NCBI GenBank assembly: GCA_900318405.1
Contig: ONKP01000001.1
Location: 1 to 64,000 of the forward strand
DNA from: an uncultured Eubacteriales bacterium
GTDB taxonomy: Bacteria > Bacillota > Clostridia > Lachnospirales > Lachnospiraceae
Length of the DNA stretch: 64,000 bases
Reading direction: 5' to 3'
Shown: one piece after another, positions 27,169 to 36,276 of the stretch
How positions within the stretch are numbered: position 1 is the first letter of the stretch
Layout of the letters: every line of letters starts with the position of its first letter
The notes under the pieces: generated by a model
Seen by the model: the letters and a program-made list of their open reading frames with translations, nothing else
What the model was told of the DNA's origin: nothing
Databases searched by the model: none
Program-made: the position numbers and the translations under genes

Positions 27169-27681
27169 TCAGAGTTCTTTCATCTGAACAGTCATCTTCG
27201 CCCCGTCAACCTCAATGACGCTGTATGACGACTTCCGGCTTTTCTGATACGGGCGACCGAGAGATCCGGGATTCACGATATAGCGAACGCTTCCTTTTTC
27301 CCCGGATTTTGCACGGCAGTCCTCCAGGAGCGGAATGTGCGTATGTCCGAAAAGCACCACATTGGCGCCTCTGCGGTTTCCCTCCTCAAACAGCGCCGCT
27401 GTCGTCTGGCGAACGCCGTAGCGGTCACCGTGTACCATCCAGAACCTGACGTCTTCCACCCGCATCTCAATTTCCTGCGGCAGCTGCGTGAAAAAATCAC
27501 AGTTTCCGCAGACAATAAAGCACTGCGCGCCCCGCGCCGCCTCCCATACATCGTGTTCCGAAATCTCGAGATCGCCGCAGCAGAAAAGGATGTCCGCGCC
27601 CGCTTCTCTGATGAATACCGTTTTCAGGCGTTCCAGTCCGATTTCCCCGTGAAGATCACTTACAACCAGAATTTTCTTCAT
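27169..27681 (-). CDS. YfcE/MJ0936-type metallophosphoesterase
   Basis: 170 aa. Two-metal phosphoesterase motifs in order: SDLHG (residues 8-12), CGDLE, CGNCDF, HGDRYG, FGHTH. The family cleaves phosphodiesters such as bis-p-nitrophenyl phosphate; the natural substrate is unknown. It is the third gene of an rlmL-rdgB-yfcE run, 105 bases after the nucleotide pyrophosphatase, a common pairing in Clostridia. Confidence 0.92.
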   Translation of the reverse strand: MKKILVVSDLHGEIGLERLKTVFIREAGADILFCCGDLEISEHDVWEAARGAQCFIVCGNCDFFTQLPQEIEMRVEDVRFWMVHGDRYGVRQTTAALFEEGNRRGANVVLFGHTHIPLLEDCRAKSGEKGSVRYIVNPGSLGRPYQKSRKSSYSVIEVDGAKMTVQMKEL

Positions 27682-27786
27682 GTCCCTTTTTCCTCTTTTC
27701 CAGGTTGGCTCTGCTTCTGATGATCACTGTTTTCCGGATGCCTCAGCTTCTGTTTACGCCTGTTCTCCTGATGATTCCGCTGCTGT

Positions 27787-28398
27787 TCACCCCTGTTCTC
27801 CAAACAGTTCCGCAGCCATCGCCCGCAGGGCTCTGCCCCGGTGACTGATGCGGTTCTTCTCTTCCGGCGGAAGTTCGGCTGTGCTCACGCTCATGTCCGG
27901 CAGCATAAAGATCGGATCGTAACCGAAACCGTTTTCTCCGCGTTCTTCATATCCTATCCTGCCTTCTATTACGCCGCGGACCGTCTTCTCTGTTCCGTCG
28001 GGAAGCACAGCGGCGATCGCATCGACGAACCTCGCCGTTCGCTTTTCCACCGGGACGTCCTTCAGATTTTCAATGATCTGCGCATTTTTCACATGATAGG
28101 ACGTATCTCTTCCCATCCAGCGCGCCGACAGTACGCCCGGCATGCCGTCCATGGCATCAACGACGAGGCCGGAATCATCCGCCAGCACCACAGCATCCTT
28201 ATACTGTTCCGGCAGCTTTTCATGCACTGCACTGGCCTTGATCAGCGCATTTTCTTCAAACGTCTTACCGTTTTCGTCAGGATCGGAAATAATTCCCGCC
28301 TCCCTCATGGAGAGGATCTCCGCCCCATACCCGCCGAGGATCTCACGGATCTCACGCATTTTATCCTTATTTCCTGTTGCAAAAATAATCGTTTTCAC
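27787..28398 (-). CDS. rdgB: XTP/dITP pyrophosphatase (RdgB/HAM1)
   Basis: Removes deaminated purine nucleotides (ITP, XTP, dITP) to the monophosphate plus pyrophosphate. 203 aa. TGNKDKMREI near the start, VLADDSGLVVDAMDGMPGVLSARWMG and FGYDPIF blocks are diagnostic. Its 5' end overlaps the upstream methyltransferase by 32 bases. Functionally matches the deoxyinosine glycosylase at 12148, both protecting against purine deamination. Confidence 0.96.
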   Translation of the reverse strand: MKTIIFATGNKDKMREIREILGGYGAEILSMREAGIISDPDENGKTFEENALIKASAVHEKLPEQYKDAVVLADDSGLVVDAMDGMPGVLSARWMGRDTSYHVKNAQIIENLKDVPVEKRTARFVDAIAAVLPDGTEKTVRGVIEGRIGYEERGENGFGYDPIFMLPDMSVSTAELPPEEKNRISHRGRALRAMAAELFGEQG

Positions 28399-29557
28399 TG
28401 TCTGTCTCCTGTTTTCTTCTCGGTGGTTTCGGGCCGGGATACTGATAAAAATAGGTCTTCAGCATGCCATTGTAAATCTTGCGGTTTTTCGCGGCTTTTC
28501 TGCCGAGATATTTTTCCGCATCCTCATAACCGGTGATCACATAAAGCGACCACGTGTCCAGATGCCCGAATACCCGCTGTCCGAGAGTCTCATACAGAGC
28601 CGGAAGTGTCTCTCTGTCCTCCAGCCGCTCGCCATAGGGCGGATTTGTGATGATGAAGCCGTATTTTCCCGGATGGGAAAGCTCCGCCACCGGCCGCTGC
28701 TGAAAATGGATCATGTGATCCACGCCGGCAAGCCGCGCATTATCTCGTGCCATCCGGACGCTGGCATCGTCGATATCATAGCCCTGAATATCCGTCTCCA
28801 CATCTGTACAGACGTCTTCTTCCGCCTCTTCACGGGCATCCTGCCAGCACTTCTCAGGGATCAGATTCGTCCACTCCTCAGCGAGGAAGTCCCTGTGCAG
28901 GCCGGGTGCCATATGAGCAGCCATCATGGCCGCCTCGATACAGAAGGTGCCACTGCCGCAGAAAGGATCCACGAGAATGCGGCCGCCCTTCCAGGGTGTC
29001 AGCATGATCAGCGCAGAGGCGAGTGTCTCAGCGATCGGCGCCTTCACCGTATTGACACGATAGCCCCTTTTATGAAGAGAAACGCCGGTCGTATCCAGTC
29101 CCACCGTGACCACATCCTTCAGAATGGAGACGCGAATCGGATAGGACACTCCGTCTTCTTCGAACCAGTCCGTGTGATACACCGTCTTCAGGCGCTCCAC
29201 GATGGCTTTTTTCATGATGGACTGAATATCCGAAGGGGAAAACAATTTACTTTTGATGGAATTTGCCTTTGCCACCCAGAATTTTCCATCCTTCGGGATA
29301 TACCGCTCCCACGGCAACGCTTTCGTCTCCTCAAACAGCTCGTCAAATGTGACAGCTCTGAAGCGGCCCACGCGGATGAGAACACGTTCCGTGGTCCTCA
29401 GATGGATATTGGCCAGTGCCACGGCTTCCGCATCCCCGGTAAAGGTTACGCGGCCGTCTTCCGTCTCGGTGATGTCATATCCGAGATCCGTGATCTCGCG
29501 CTTCATCACAGCTTCCAGACCGAAGTGGCAGGGCGTCATCAGATCAAAAGTTTCCAT
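28367..29557 (-). CDS. THUMP-domain 23S rRNA N2-guanine methyltransferase (RlmL/YpsC type)
   Basis: 396 aa. N-terminal THUMP region (residues 1-160, THLRTTERVLIRVGRF-like block), then a SAM methyltransferase with LVDPFCGSGTFCIEAAMMA and catalytic NPPYGERL. Predicted to methylate 23S rRNA. First gene of the run with rdgB and yfcE, with a clear promoter (29705-29733) and a structured 150-base leader. Confidence 0.93.
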   Translation of the reverse strand: METFDLMTPCHFGLEAVMKREITDLGYDITETEDGRVTFTGDAEAVALANIHLRTTERVLIRVGRFRAVTFDELFEETKALPWERYIPKDGKFWVAKANSIKSKLFSPSDIQSIMKKAIVERLKTVYHTDWFEEDGVSYPIRVSILKDVVTVGLDTTGVSLHKRGYRVNTVKAPIAETLASALIMLTPWKGGRILVDPFCGSGTFCIEAAMMAAHMAPGLHRDFLAEEWTNLIPEKCWQDAREEAEEDVCTDVETDIQGYDIDDASVRMARDNARLAGVDHMIHFQQRPVAELSHPGKYGFIITNPPYGERLEDRETLPALYETLGQRVFGHLDTWSLYVITGYEDAEKYLGRKAAKNRKIYNGMLKTYFYQYPGPKPPRRKQETDSENDYFCNRK

Positions 29558-29589
29558 TCCATATCTCCTGTAAAATCACTGTTTAAGGG

Positions 29590-29622
29590 AAATGCCCCGG
29601 TAGGGGAGCTACCGAGGCATTT
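29590..29622 (-). promoter_or_regulatory. Strong stem-loop in the methyltransferase leader
   Basis: AAATGCCYCGGTA pairs with TACCGRGGCATTT around a short loop, a 13-bp stem ending about 33 bases before the start at 29557. No T-run follows on the minus strand, so it may control translation or mRNA stability rather than stop transcription. Confidence 0.6.
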
Positions 29623-29638
29623 CGAGGGGAGTATAAAT

Positions 29639-29660
29639 AATTAATAAGGGGTTATTAATT
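29639..29660. promoter_or_regulatory. AT-rich 22-bp palindrome
   Basis: AATTAATAA, four G/C bases, TTATTAATT: a perfect palindrome in the leader between promoter and stem-loop. Could be an operator site or another RNA hairpin. Confidence 0.5.
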
Positions 29661-29704
29661 TGTAAAAAAAATCTTTTGAAGGGTAAATTCTTTTTACATC
29701 AGTC

Positions 29705-29733
29705 ATTATATAACCGAAAAAAACAAAATGCAA
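29705..29733 (-). promoter_or_regulatory. Promoter of the methyltransferase-rdgB-yfcE unit
   Basis: Minus-strand TTGCAT (29728-29733), 17-base spacer, TATAAT (29705-29710). Confidence 0.8.
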
Positions 29734-29827
29734 CACGATTTTCGGCCGTTGTTTCCGTTATTTCCGCCAATTTTTTCGCTCACATTTTGTAAGTCATAGA
29801 CAAAAAACAACCGTTACTGTTACTTTT

Positions 29828-29856
29828 TTTGCCAGTCACTGTCACACATGGCTCTG
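29828..29856. repeat. Intergenic repeat, family D (copy 2)
   Basis: Partner of 27120-27148 (24 of 29 bases shared). Lies 26 bases after the DUF1667 stop. The rest of the 29558-29881 gap holds the promoter, palindrome and stem-loop listed here, and no ORF. Confidence 0.55.
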
Positions 29857-29881
29857 CTATTGCCGGCAATACCGCCCGTCC

Positions 29882-30250
29882 TCAGGCTTTTTGGATATTG
29901 CGCGTGGCGATCACCGGTACACCGGTGCCAGCCACGTCCGGGATCAGCACATCGCCGATCCTGACCGGCGCTTTGGCCTGAATCTTATTTATCTCCTTCA
30001 TCACATCAAAAATCTTATCCTTCGGCACATCCGTTTTCGTTTTCACGGACACCCTCGGCAGATCACCGTCTCTCACGATGGCCGTACTGGTCACGATCCT
30101 CGTGGGATTCGTCACCTCCCGGCGCGCATACCTGTCGCCGTTGGCACAGGAATTGCCGCTGACGGATTTGATCTCCTTCCCATCCATGGTCACTGAAACG
30201 AGGCAGCCCATGGGGCAGCCGATACATGTAAGTTCCCTGACAGATTCCAT
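29882..30250 (-). CDS. DUF1667 iron-sulfur protein of the glycerol operon
   Basis: 122 aa. N-terminal CIGCPMGC plus a later Cys in GNSCANG form a 4Fe-4S-like ligand set; the C-terminal half has the conserved PVRIGDVLIPDVAGTGVPVIATR. This family is found downstream of a GlpA-like dehydrogenase and an FAD/NAD oxidoreductase in many Clostridia and Thermotogae, and probably carries electrons for glycerol-3-phosphate oxidation. It begins 16 bases after the FAD oxidoreductase stop. The role is inferred from context. Confidence 0.88.
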   Translation of the reverse strand: MESVRELTCIGCPMGCLVSVTMDGKEIKSVSGNSCANGDRYARREVTNPTRIVTSTAIVRDGDLPRVSVKTKTDVPKDKIFDVMKEINKIQAKAPVRIGDVLIPDVAGTGVPVIATRNIQKA

Positions 30251-30266
30251 CCTCTGCCTCCTCTCT

Positions 30267-31535
30267 TTAATCCTGCTCTATCCTGACAGTGATGCTCTTC
30301 AGGTCTTTGAAGGCGGTGATCTTGTCCTTCAGCAGGATAACCTGCTCCATTTCACCGGGCGAGATGATCCTCTTCTTGTTGTGCATCACGCGCTCATCGT
30401 TAAAATATACGCTGACAGCAGCATTTTTATACACTGCGCCGACGCGGAAACGCACCGTGACCATCCTGTCCATCCGTCCGGGATTGATCACCGACGGTAC
30501 AGTATAGCGCACACCGTCGGCCGGGATCAGCTGAATATCTTCTCCTTCCGCCATATCCCTGCAGCCTGCGCTGACAAACTTCGCCGCGTTTTCTCCGGCT
30601 CTCGCAGCCTCCTCCGATACATAGTCCACAAGGTCGTGCACATGCAGGACGTTGCCGCAGGCAAAGACACCGGGGATCGAAGTCTCGAGGCTCTCATTGA
30701 CCACAGGGCCGTTGGTGATGTTGCTGATCGCAACGCCGGCGCCTCTGGAGAGCTCGTTCTCCGGAATGAGGCCGACCGAGAGCAGCAGTGTATCGCAGGT
30801 GTATCTCTCCTCCGTGCCCGGGATCGGTTTCCTGTCAGGACCCACCTCGGCAATCGTAACCGCCGAAATATGCTCCTTCCCTTCCACGTCAACAACCGTG
30901 TGTGACAGCTTCAGCGGAATACCGAAGTCATCGAGGCACTGAACGATGTTTCTCTTCAGTCCGCCGGAATAAGGCATGACCTCTGCCACCACCTTGACCT
31001 TCGCGCCCTCCAGCGTCATTCTCCGCGCCATGATCAGGCCGATATCGCCGGAGCCCAGAATGACAACCTCACGGCCGGGCATATATCCCTCCATGTTTAC
31101 TAATCGCTGGGCCGTTCCTGCGGAAAAAATACCCGCCGGCCTGTACCCCGGTGTAGCAAGCGCACCGATCGGCCGCTCACGGCAGCCCATGGCCAGGATG
31201 ACGGCACCGGCCTGAATCCGGAACATGCCATCCGTATGGTTCATCGCGGTCACAACACGGTCACTGGAAATATCCATAACCATGGTGTGCAGCTTATATT
31301 CAATTTTTTTCTCAAGCACCTGATCAATAAAACGCTGTGCATATTCGGGGCCTGTCAGCTCTTCCTTAAAGGTGTGGAGACCAAATCCGTTGTGAATGCA
31401 CTGGTTCAGGATACCGCCGAGCCTGTCATCGCGCTCGAGGATGAGAATCTTCTCAATGCCTGCTTTTCTTGCTGAAGCCGCTGCGGCAAGGCCTGCAGGG
31501 CCGCCGCCCACGATTACGATATCATAATTCATCAT
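30267..31535 (-). CDS. FAD/NAD(P)-binding oxidoreductase of the glycerol-3-phosphate system
   Basis: 422 aa. N-terminal FAD site IVGGGPAGLAAAASARKAG, a second dinucleotide site VVILGSGDIGLIMARRM near the middle, and a C-terminal FAD block GVFACGNVLHVHDLVDYV. No redox CxxC pair is seen, so it is not a thioredoxin reductase. ATGA overlap with the GlpA-like gene upstream and close spacing to DUF1667 suggest a three-subunit complex passing electrons from glycerol-3-phosphate to NAD or another carrier. Annotation as the second subunit is inference. Confidence 0.88.
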   Translation of the reverse strand: MMNYDIVIVGGGPAGLAAAASARKAGIEKILILERDDRLGGILNQCIHNGFGLHTFKEELTGPEYAQRFIDQVLEKKIEYKLHTMVMDISSDRVVTAMNHTDGMFRIQAGAVILAMGCRERPIGALATPGYRPAGIFSAGTAQRLVNMEGYMPGREVVILGSGDIGLIMARRMTLEGAKVKVVAEVMPYSGGLKRNIVQCLDDFGIPLKLSHTVVDVEGKEHISAVTIAEVGPDRKPIPGTEERYTCDTLLLSVGLIPENELSRGAGVAISNITNGPVVNESLETSIPGVFACGNVLHVHDLVDYVSEEAARAGENAAKFVSAGCRDMAEGEDIQLIPADGVRYTVPSVINPGRMDRMVTVRFRVGAVYKNAAVSVYFNDERVMHNKKRIISPGEMEQVILLKDKITAFKDLKSITVRIEQD

Positions 31536-32983
31536 CTGTCCTCACCGCCTTTCGAACGCTCCCGGACGATGTAGGATTCCCCGCCCATCTTCGTTATTTT
31601 TTCATAAGGAATACCGAGTTCCCTGTGCAGAATATCCATCTGTTTCGGTGTGCAGAAGCCCGCCTGACATCTGCCCATGCCGGCGCGGGTACGTCTCTTG
31701 ATACCGTCGAGAGAACGCGCACCGAGCGGTCGGTGGATCGCGTCAAGGATCTCACCCTCGGAAACCGACTCACAGCGGCAGACGATATTGCCATATGCCG
31801 GATTTCTGCGGATCAGTTCGTTTCTCTCCTCCATCGTCAGCTGCTTCGGATCCAGAACGCCTTTGCTGACCGGATCCCAGCTGTCTTTTTTCGCGAAGTG
31901 ATACCGGCTGCTGATGAGCCCGCTCATATATTCGCCGATGGCCGGGGAAGCAGAGAGTCCCGGGGATTCGATACCGGCGGCATCGAAGAAATCCGGACAG
32001 TCATCGCATTCGCCGAGGATAAAATCGTGATGATCCTCATGGGCGCGCAGGCCTGCGAATACACGGATGACCTTGCGGCGGATCGGCAGATTTTTTACAT
32101 GAGACTCTGCGCCGTCCAGAATGGCATCCAGGCCCTGCTGTGTCGTCGCTGTGGACTCCCTGTCATCGATGTCGATAGCTGTCGGACCCGCGAGCAGATT
32201 GCCGTGCACCGTAGGTGCCACAAGGATGCCCTTGCCATGAGCCGTGGGCTGCGGGAAGATTGTTCTCGTCACGAAATTTCCCATGTCCTTATCCATAATA
32301 AAATAATCGCCGCGCCTCGGGGTGATATGGATCTTATTCTCCGATACCATGTTGTGGAACGTATCGGCATACACGCCGGCCGCGTTGACGATCGCGCGTG
32401 TCTTATATTCGCCGTTGTTGGTGCGAATATGCCAGATGCCCTCTGCATCCTTTTTGAGTTCTTCCACATCGGTATTGAAGCGGAAGTCGACACCGTTCTT
32501 GTTCGCATTCTCCGCAAAACCGATCGTAAGGCGGAACGGGCAGATGATGCCGGCCGTCGGCGCATAGAGCGCACCCTCTGTCTGATCGGAGATGTTCGGC
32601 TCCATGGCCAACGCCTCTTCCCTGCTCAGAAGTCTCATGCCTTTCACACCATTGGCGATTCCCCGGTCGTACAGTTCCCTGAGTCCGCCGAGACTGTCCT
32701 TATCTATGCAGACAACCAGGGATCCGTTCCTCTTAAAGGGAACATCCAGATCCTTCGCTATCTGATCCATCATCTCGTTGCCGCGTACATTCATCTTCGC
32801 CATCACGGAACCCGGCATGCAGTCATAGCCGGCATGAACAATGGCTGAATTTGCCTTCGACGTCCCGCAGCAGACATCCTCATCCCTTTCCAGCACGCAC
32901 ACCTCCGCCTGGTAGCGGGATAGCTCCCGGGCGATCGCGCATCCGGTGACGCCCGCGCCTATGATGATCACATCGTAAATCAT
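31532..32983 (-). CDS. glpA: GlpA-like FAD-dependent glycerol-3-phosphate dehydrogenase with BFD-type 2Fe-2S domain
   Basis: 483 aa. FAD site IIGAGVTGCAIARELSRY at the N terminus; DAO-type dehydrogenase body; C-terminal domain with CRC, then about 33 residues later CQAGFC, the BFD-like 2Fe-2S ligand pattern. Predicted to oxidise glycerol-3-phosphate to dihydroxyacetone phosphate at the membrane. Next to glpK and under a leader with a terminator (33104-33156) that GlpP could control. Related 2-hydroxyglutarate oxidases are the alternative; the neighbours settle it. Confidence 0.9.
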   Translation of the reverse strand: MIYDVIIIGAGVTGCAIARELSRYQAEVCVLERDEDVCCGTSKANSAIVHAGYDCMPGSVMAKMNVRGNEMMDQIAKDLDVPFKRNGSLVVCIDKDSLGGLRELYDRGIANGVKGMRLLSREEALAMEPNISDQTEGALYAPTAGIICPFRLTIGFAENANKNGVDFRFNTDVEELKKDAEGIWHIRTNNGEYKTRAIVNAAGVYADTFHNMVSENKIHITPRRGDYFIMDKDMGNFVTRTIFPQPTAHGKGILVAPTVHGNLLAGPTAIDIDDRESTATTQQGLDAILDGAESHVKNLPIRRKVIRVFAGLRAHEDHHDFILGECDDCPDFFDAAGIESPGLSASPAIGEYMSGLISSRYHFAKKDSWDPVSKGVLDPKQLTMEERNELIRRNPAYGNIVCRCESVSEGEILDAIHRPLGARSLDGIKRRTRAGMGRCQAGFCTPKQMDILHRELGIPYEKITKMGGESYIVRERSKGGEDR

Positions 32984-33103
32984 ATCGTTCGCTGTCCTCC
33001 TCTTCTGTCCTCACTGACCGCTTGTCAGACATCCACAGGCGGTGCTGTTTACCGTGTAAAATCTTCCAGCCGCTGCTTTGCAGTTCTGGTAACTCTTCTG
33101 TAT

Positions 33104-33156
33104 AAATTAAAGGCGCCGAAAACAAACATACTGCTTCTGTATGTTGTCCGGCGCCT
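33104..33156 (-). terminator. Leader terminator before glpA, likely GlpP-controlled
   Basis: On the minus strand GGCGCCG pairs with CGGCGCC, with an inner AACATAC/GTATGTT helix, followed by TTTAATTT. It lies about 120-170 bases before the glpA start. In Bacillus, GlpP with glycerol-3-phosphate prevents termination at an equivalent site in the glpD leader; the same use here is inferred from the presence of glpP. Confidence 0.75.
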
Positions 33157-33245
33157 CATTTCTCGATGCGTAAAATATGAAATTCTGTCCTGCCTGATGT
33201 CCTGTCAGGACTTCACGCATTGTTGTATTACATCCGGGTGACTTT

Positions 33246-33259
33246 TGCAAGCGTTTTCG
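33246..33259. promoter_or_regulatory. Candidate catabolite response element (cre)
   Basis: TGCAAGCGTTTTCG matches the CcpA consensus TGWAANCGNTNWCA at 12 of 14 positions and lies upstream of the glpA leader terminator. The rest of the 32984-33378 gap holds the terminator and repeat C1. Confidence 0.5.
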
Positions 33260-33296
33260 CGGATTTTTACGTCTTCTTAACTTAAACTTATCTGAG

Positions 33297-33342
33297 TCTA
33301 CAGGCTCTGCCGGTTAACAGCTGCCACAGATGCCCGTCGAAC
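33297..33342. repeat. Intergenic repeat, family C (copy 1)
   Basis: About 46 bases resembling 46660-46707; the strongest block is ACAGCTKCCACAGATGMCCGKCGAAC. It lies about 35 bases after the glpK stop. Confidence 0.6.
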
Positions 33343-33378
33343 TCTGCGTTTTTCGTCGTGAGTGAACACGCCAGCAGC

Positions 33379-34902
<1,524 letters not shown>

Positions 34903-34928
34903 TTATGTCTGTCATGTCTGCTTTTGCC

Positions 34929-34953
34929 GACTTATAACGTTTGTTATCAAGTC
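34929..34953 (-). promoter_or_regulatory. Hairpin in the glpK leader
   Basis: GACTTGATAAC and GTTATAAGTC pair with one bulge around AAAC. It lies about 45 bases before the glpK start and could be part of a GlpP antitermination target or an operator; no T-run follows it. Confidence 0.45.
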
Positions 34954-34963
34954 CGCCTGCTGT

Positions 34964-35018
34964 ATCTTTTATCTTTTTTCTTTTATCTTTTTTCTTTTTT
35001 CTTTTATCCTTTGTCCGT
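34964..35018. repeat. Polypurine/polypyrimidine microsatellite before glpK
   Basis: On the plus strand an irregular array of CTTTTAT and CTTTTTT units about 55 bases long with almost no purine; on the mRNA strand it reads A/G-rich. Prone to slippage, so its length may vary among strains. Confidence 0.7.
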
Positions 35019-35089
35019 TATCGCGGTCTGTATCTGCCTCAGACATCACACTTTTTCGTCCGGTATCCACTGTTTCCATCCGCATACCG

Positions 35090-35668
35090 TTACAGAAACC
35101 ATGCGTTTTCGTTCGTGGTAGATACTGCCGTCGCTCCACCGTTCAGCGCGCTGATGATCTCCTCTTTTGTGCTGATGAGTCCGCCCGCCATGATCGGCAC
35201 CCTGGTGATGTGGTTGATCTCACTGATGACAGATGGCAGGATCACACCCGGCAGGAATTCGATGATATCCGGCTGCACCATGCCCGGCTGGGATTCCTTC
35301 CTGATATTTTCAAAGGCCATGGAATCCAGCACAAAGTATCGCAGAACGGTATTCAGCCCGAGCTTTTTCGCATATTGCATCAGAGAAGCCTTCGTTGTGA
35401 TAATCCCGTCTGCCTCCGTATACTTTCTGATAAAATCAACGGCCGCTGTCTTGGCACTCAGCCCGTTGATCAGATCGATATGGACCATCGCTATTTTTCC
35501 GTGATCCCGCACTTTTTTTACAATATCCGGTATCGTCGCCGCGTCTCCGTAAAGAATGAAAACCGCCTGCGAATCCGCCTGAAACGCCTTTTCCAGACCT
35601 TCGTCACTTTTTACCGCCGTAATGACCGGCTCTTCGCTGATTCTCTCGATAAACTCTCTGTGTTCCAT
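35090..35668 (-). CDS. glpP: Glycerol-3-phosphate-responsive antiterminator GlpP
   Basis: 192 aa, TIM-barrel RNA-binding regulator. Family blocks: EEPVITAVKSDEGLEKA, VFILYGDAATI, VHIDLINGLS, DGIITTKASLMQYAKKLG, VLDSMAFENI and PDIIEFLPGV. With glycerol-3-phosphate it lets RNA polymerase pass leader terminators of glp genes. First gene of the glp cluster; its own promoter (36008-36036) and leader carry a terminator-like element and two hairpin repeats. Confidence 0.96.
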   Translation of the reverse strand: MEHREFIERISEEPVITAVKSDEGLEKAFQADSQAVFILYGDAATIPDIVKKVRDHGKIAMVHIDLINGLSAKTAAVDFIRKYTEADGIITTKASLMQYAKKLGLNTVLRYFVLDSMAFENIRKESQPGMVQPDIIEFLPGVILPSVISEINHITRVPIMAGGLISTKEEIISALNGGATAVSTTNENAWFL

Positions 35669-35694
35669 CCGCTGTGTCTCTCCCCTGCGCCAGC

Positions 35695-35802
35695 CCCTGT
35701 TGCCGACAGAAAACAGGCAGATATGTGAACTGTTTCCTCGGTTCCCTTCATGGCTATGCCCCCGTTCCCTGTTGCCTGCAGAAAACAGGCAGGTATGTGA
35801 AC
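35695..35802. repeat. Two 36-bp direct repeats in the glpP leader
   Basis: Copies at 35695-35730 and 35767-35802 differ at three positions and are 72 bases apart. Each contains a hairpin, CCTGTT with AACAGG, followed by TATGTGAAC. They lie between the terminator-like element and the glpP start. Confidence 0.75.
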
Positions 35803-35898
35803 CTTGCTGTCAGATGTGCACGAAAACCGCGGGATCCGGTTACATGCGAACTGCATTTCCGTTTCTCCTGGTATCCGACCGCTTATGAAAAGGGGCAT

Positions 35899-35918
35899 AA
35901 AAAAAAGCATGGCCATGC
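35899..35918 (-). terminator. Terminator-like element in the glpP leader
   Basis: GCATGGCCATGC followed by eight T on the minus strand, about 90 bases after the promoter. The upstream GTATGG can also pair with CCATGC, giving a longer alternative hairpin. It could be an attenuator for glpP itself. The 35669-36175 gap holds these elements and no gene. Confidence 0.5.
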
Positions 35919-36007
35919 AGTAATACTACTCCATCCACCATACTCTCCGATCGCTCTGGTTTCTATGATATACATTGTTATAGTTTTATTTCTCAGCTGA
36001 CAGGTTT

Positions 36008-36036
36008 ATGCTAACACAGGATGATGTCATTTACAA
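36008..36036 (-). promoter_or_regulatory. Promoter of glpP
   Basis: Minus-strand TTGTAA (36031-36036), 17-base spacer, TAGCAT (36008-36013). Confidence 0.65.
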
Positions 36037-36120
36037 CAGGAATCTTTCACAATTTCAATATTTTTTGTGCATTTTGCTCTGTTTCATGCAAACCGGGAGC
36101 TCAGATGTTTTTTTAATCTT

Positions 36121-36170
36121 TATGCAGATGCAGGGGCCGCCGGACACCCGGCAGCCCCTGCATCTGCATA
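36121..36170 (-). terminator. Very strong hairpin ending the murF unit
   Basis: TATGCAGATGCAGGGG (36121-36136) pairs perfectly with CCCCTGCATCTGCATA (36155-36170), and the loop contains a further GCCGG/CCGGC helix, for more than 20 bp in all. It begins 6 bases after the small ORF stop. Flanking T/A runs on both sides suggest a bidirectional terminator. Confidence 0.75.
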
Positions 36171-36175
36171 TTTTC

Positions 36176-36256
36176 TCAGTTCATTCCGTATTTTGCAAGA
36201 AGCTTCTTCTCATAATCAAGCATATATCTGGCCTCATTGTCCAGAGAGAATTCCAT
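36176..36256 (-). CDS. Candidate 26-residue small protein between murF and terminator
   Basis: ATG at 36256, stop at 36176-36178. GGAG lies 5 bases before the ATG. The predicted peptide starts MEFSLDNEARYMLDYEKK and ends KYGMN; it is charged, helical-looking and has no membrane segment. It begins 20 bases after the restored murF stop (36277) and ends 6 bases before the strong hairpin, exactly filling the space of a terminal operon gene. I do not recognise a family. It could also be chance coding potential. Confidence 0.45.
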   Translation of the reverse strand: MEFSLDNEARYMLDYEKKLLAKYGMN

Positions 36257-36276
36257 ATTTCTCCATGTCTCAGCGC

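Noticed and set aside
35611..35916. Minus-strand frame of about 100 codons with internal repeats upstream of glpP
   Set aside because: The protein repeats are only the translation of the 36-bp leader repeats; it overlaps the terminator-like element and glpP.
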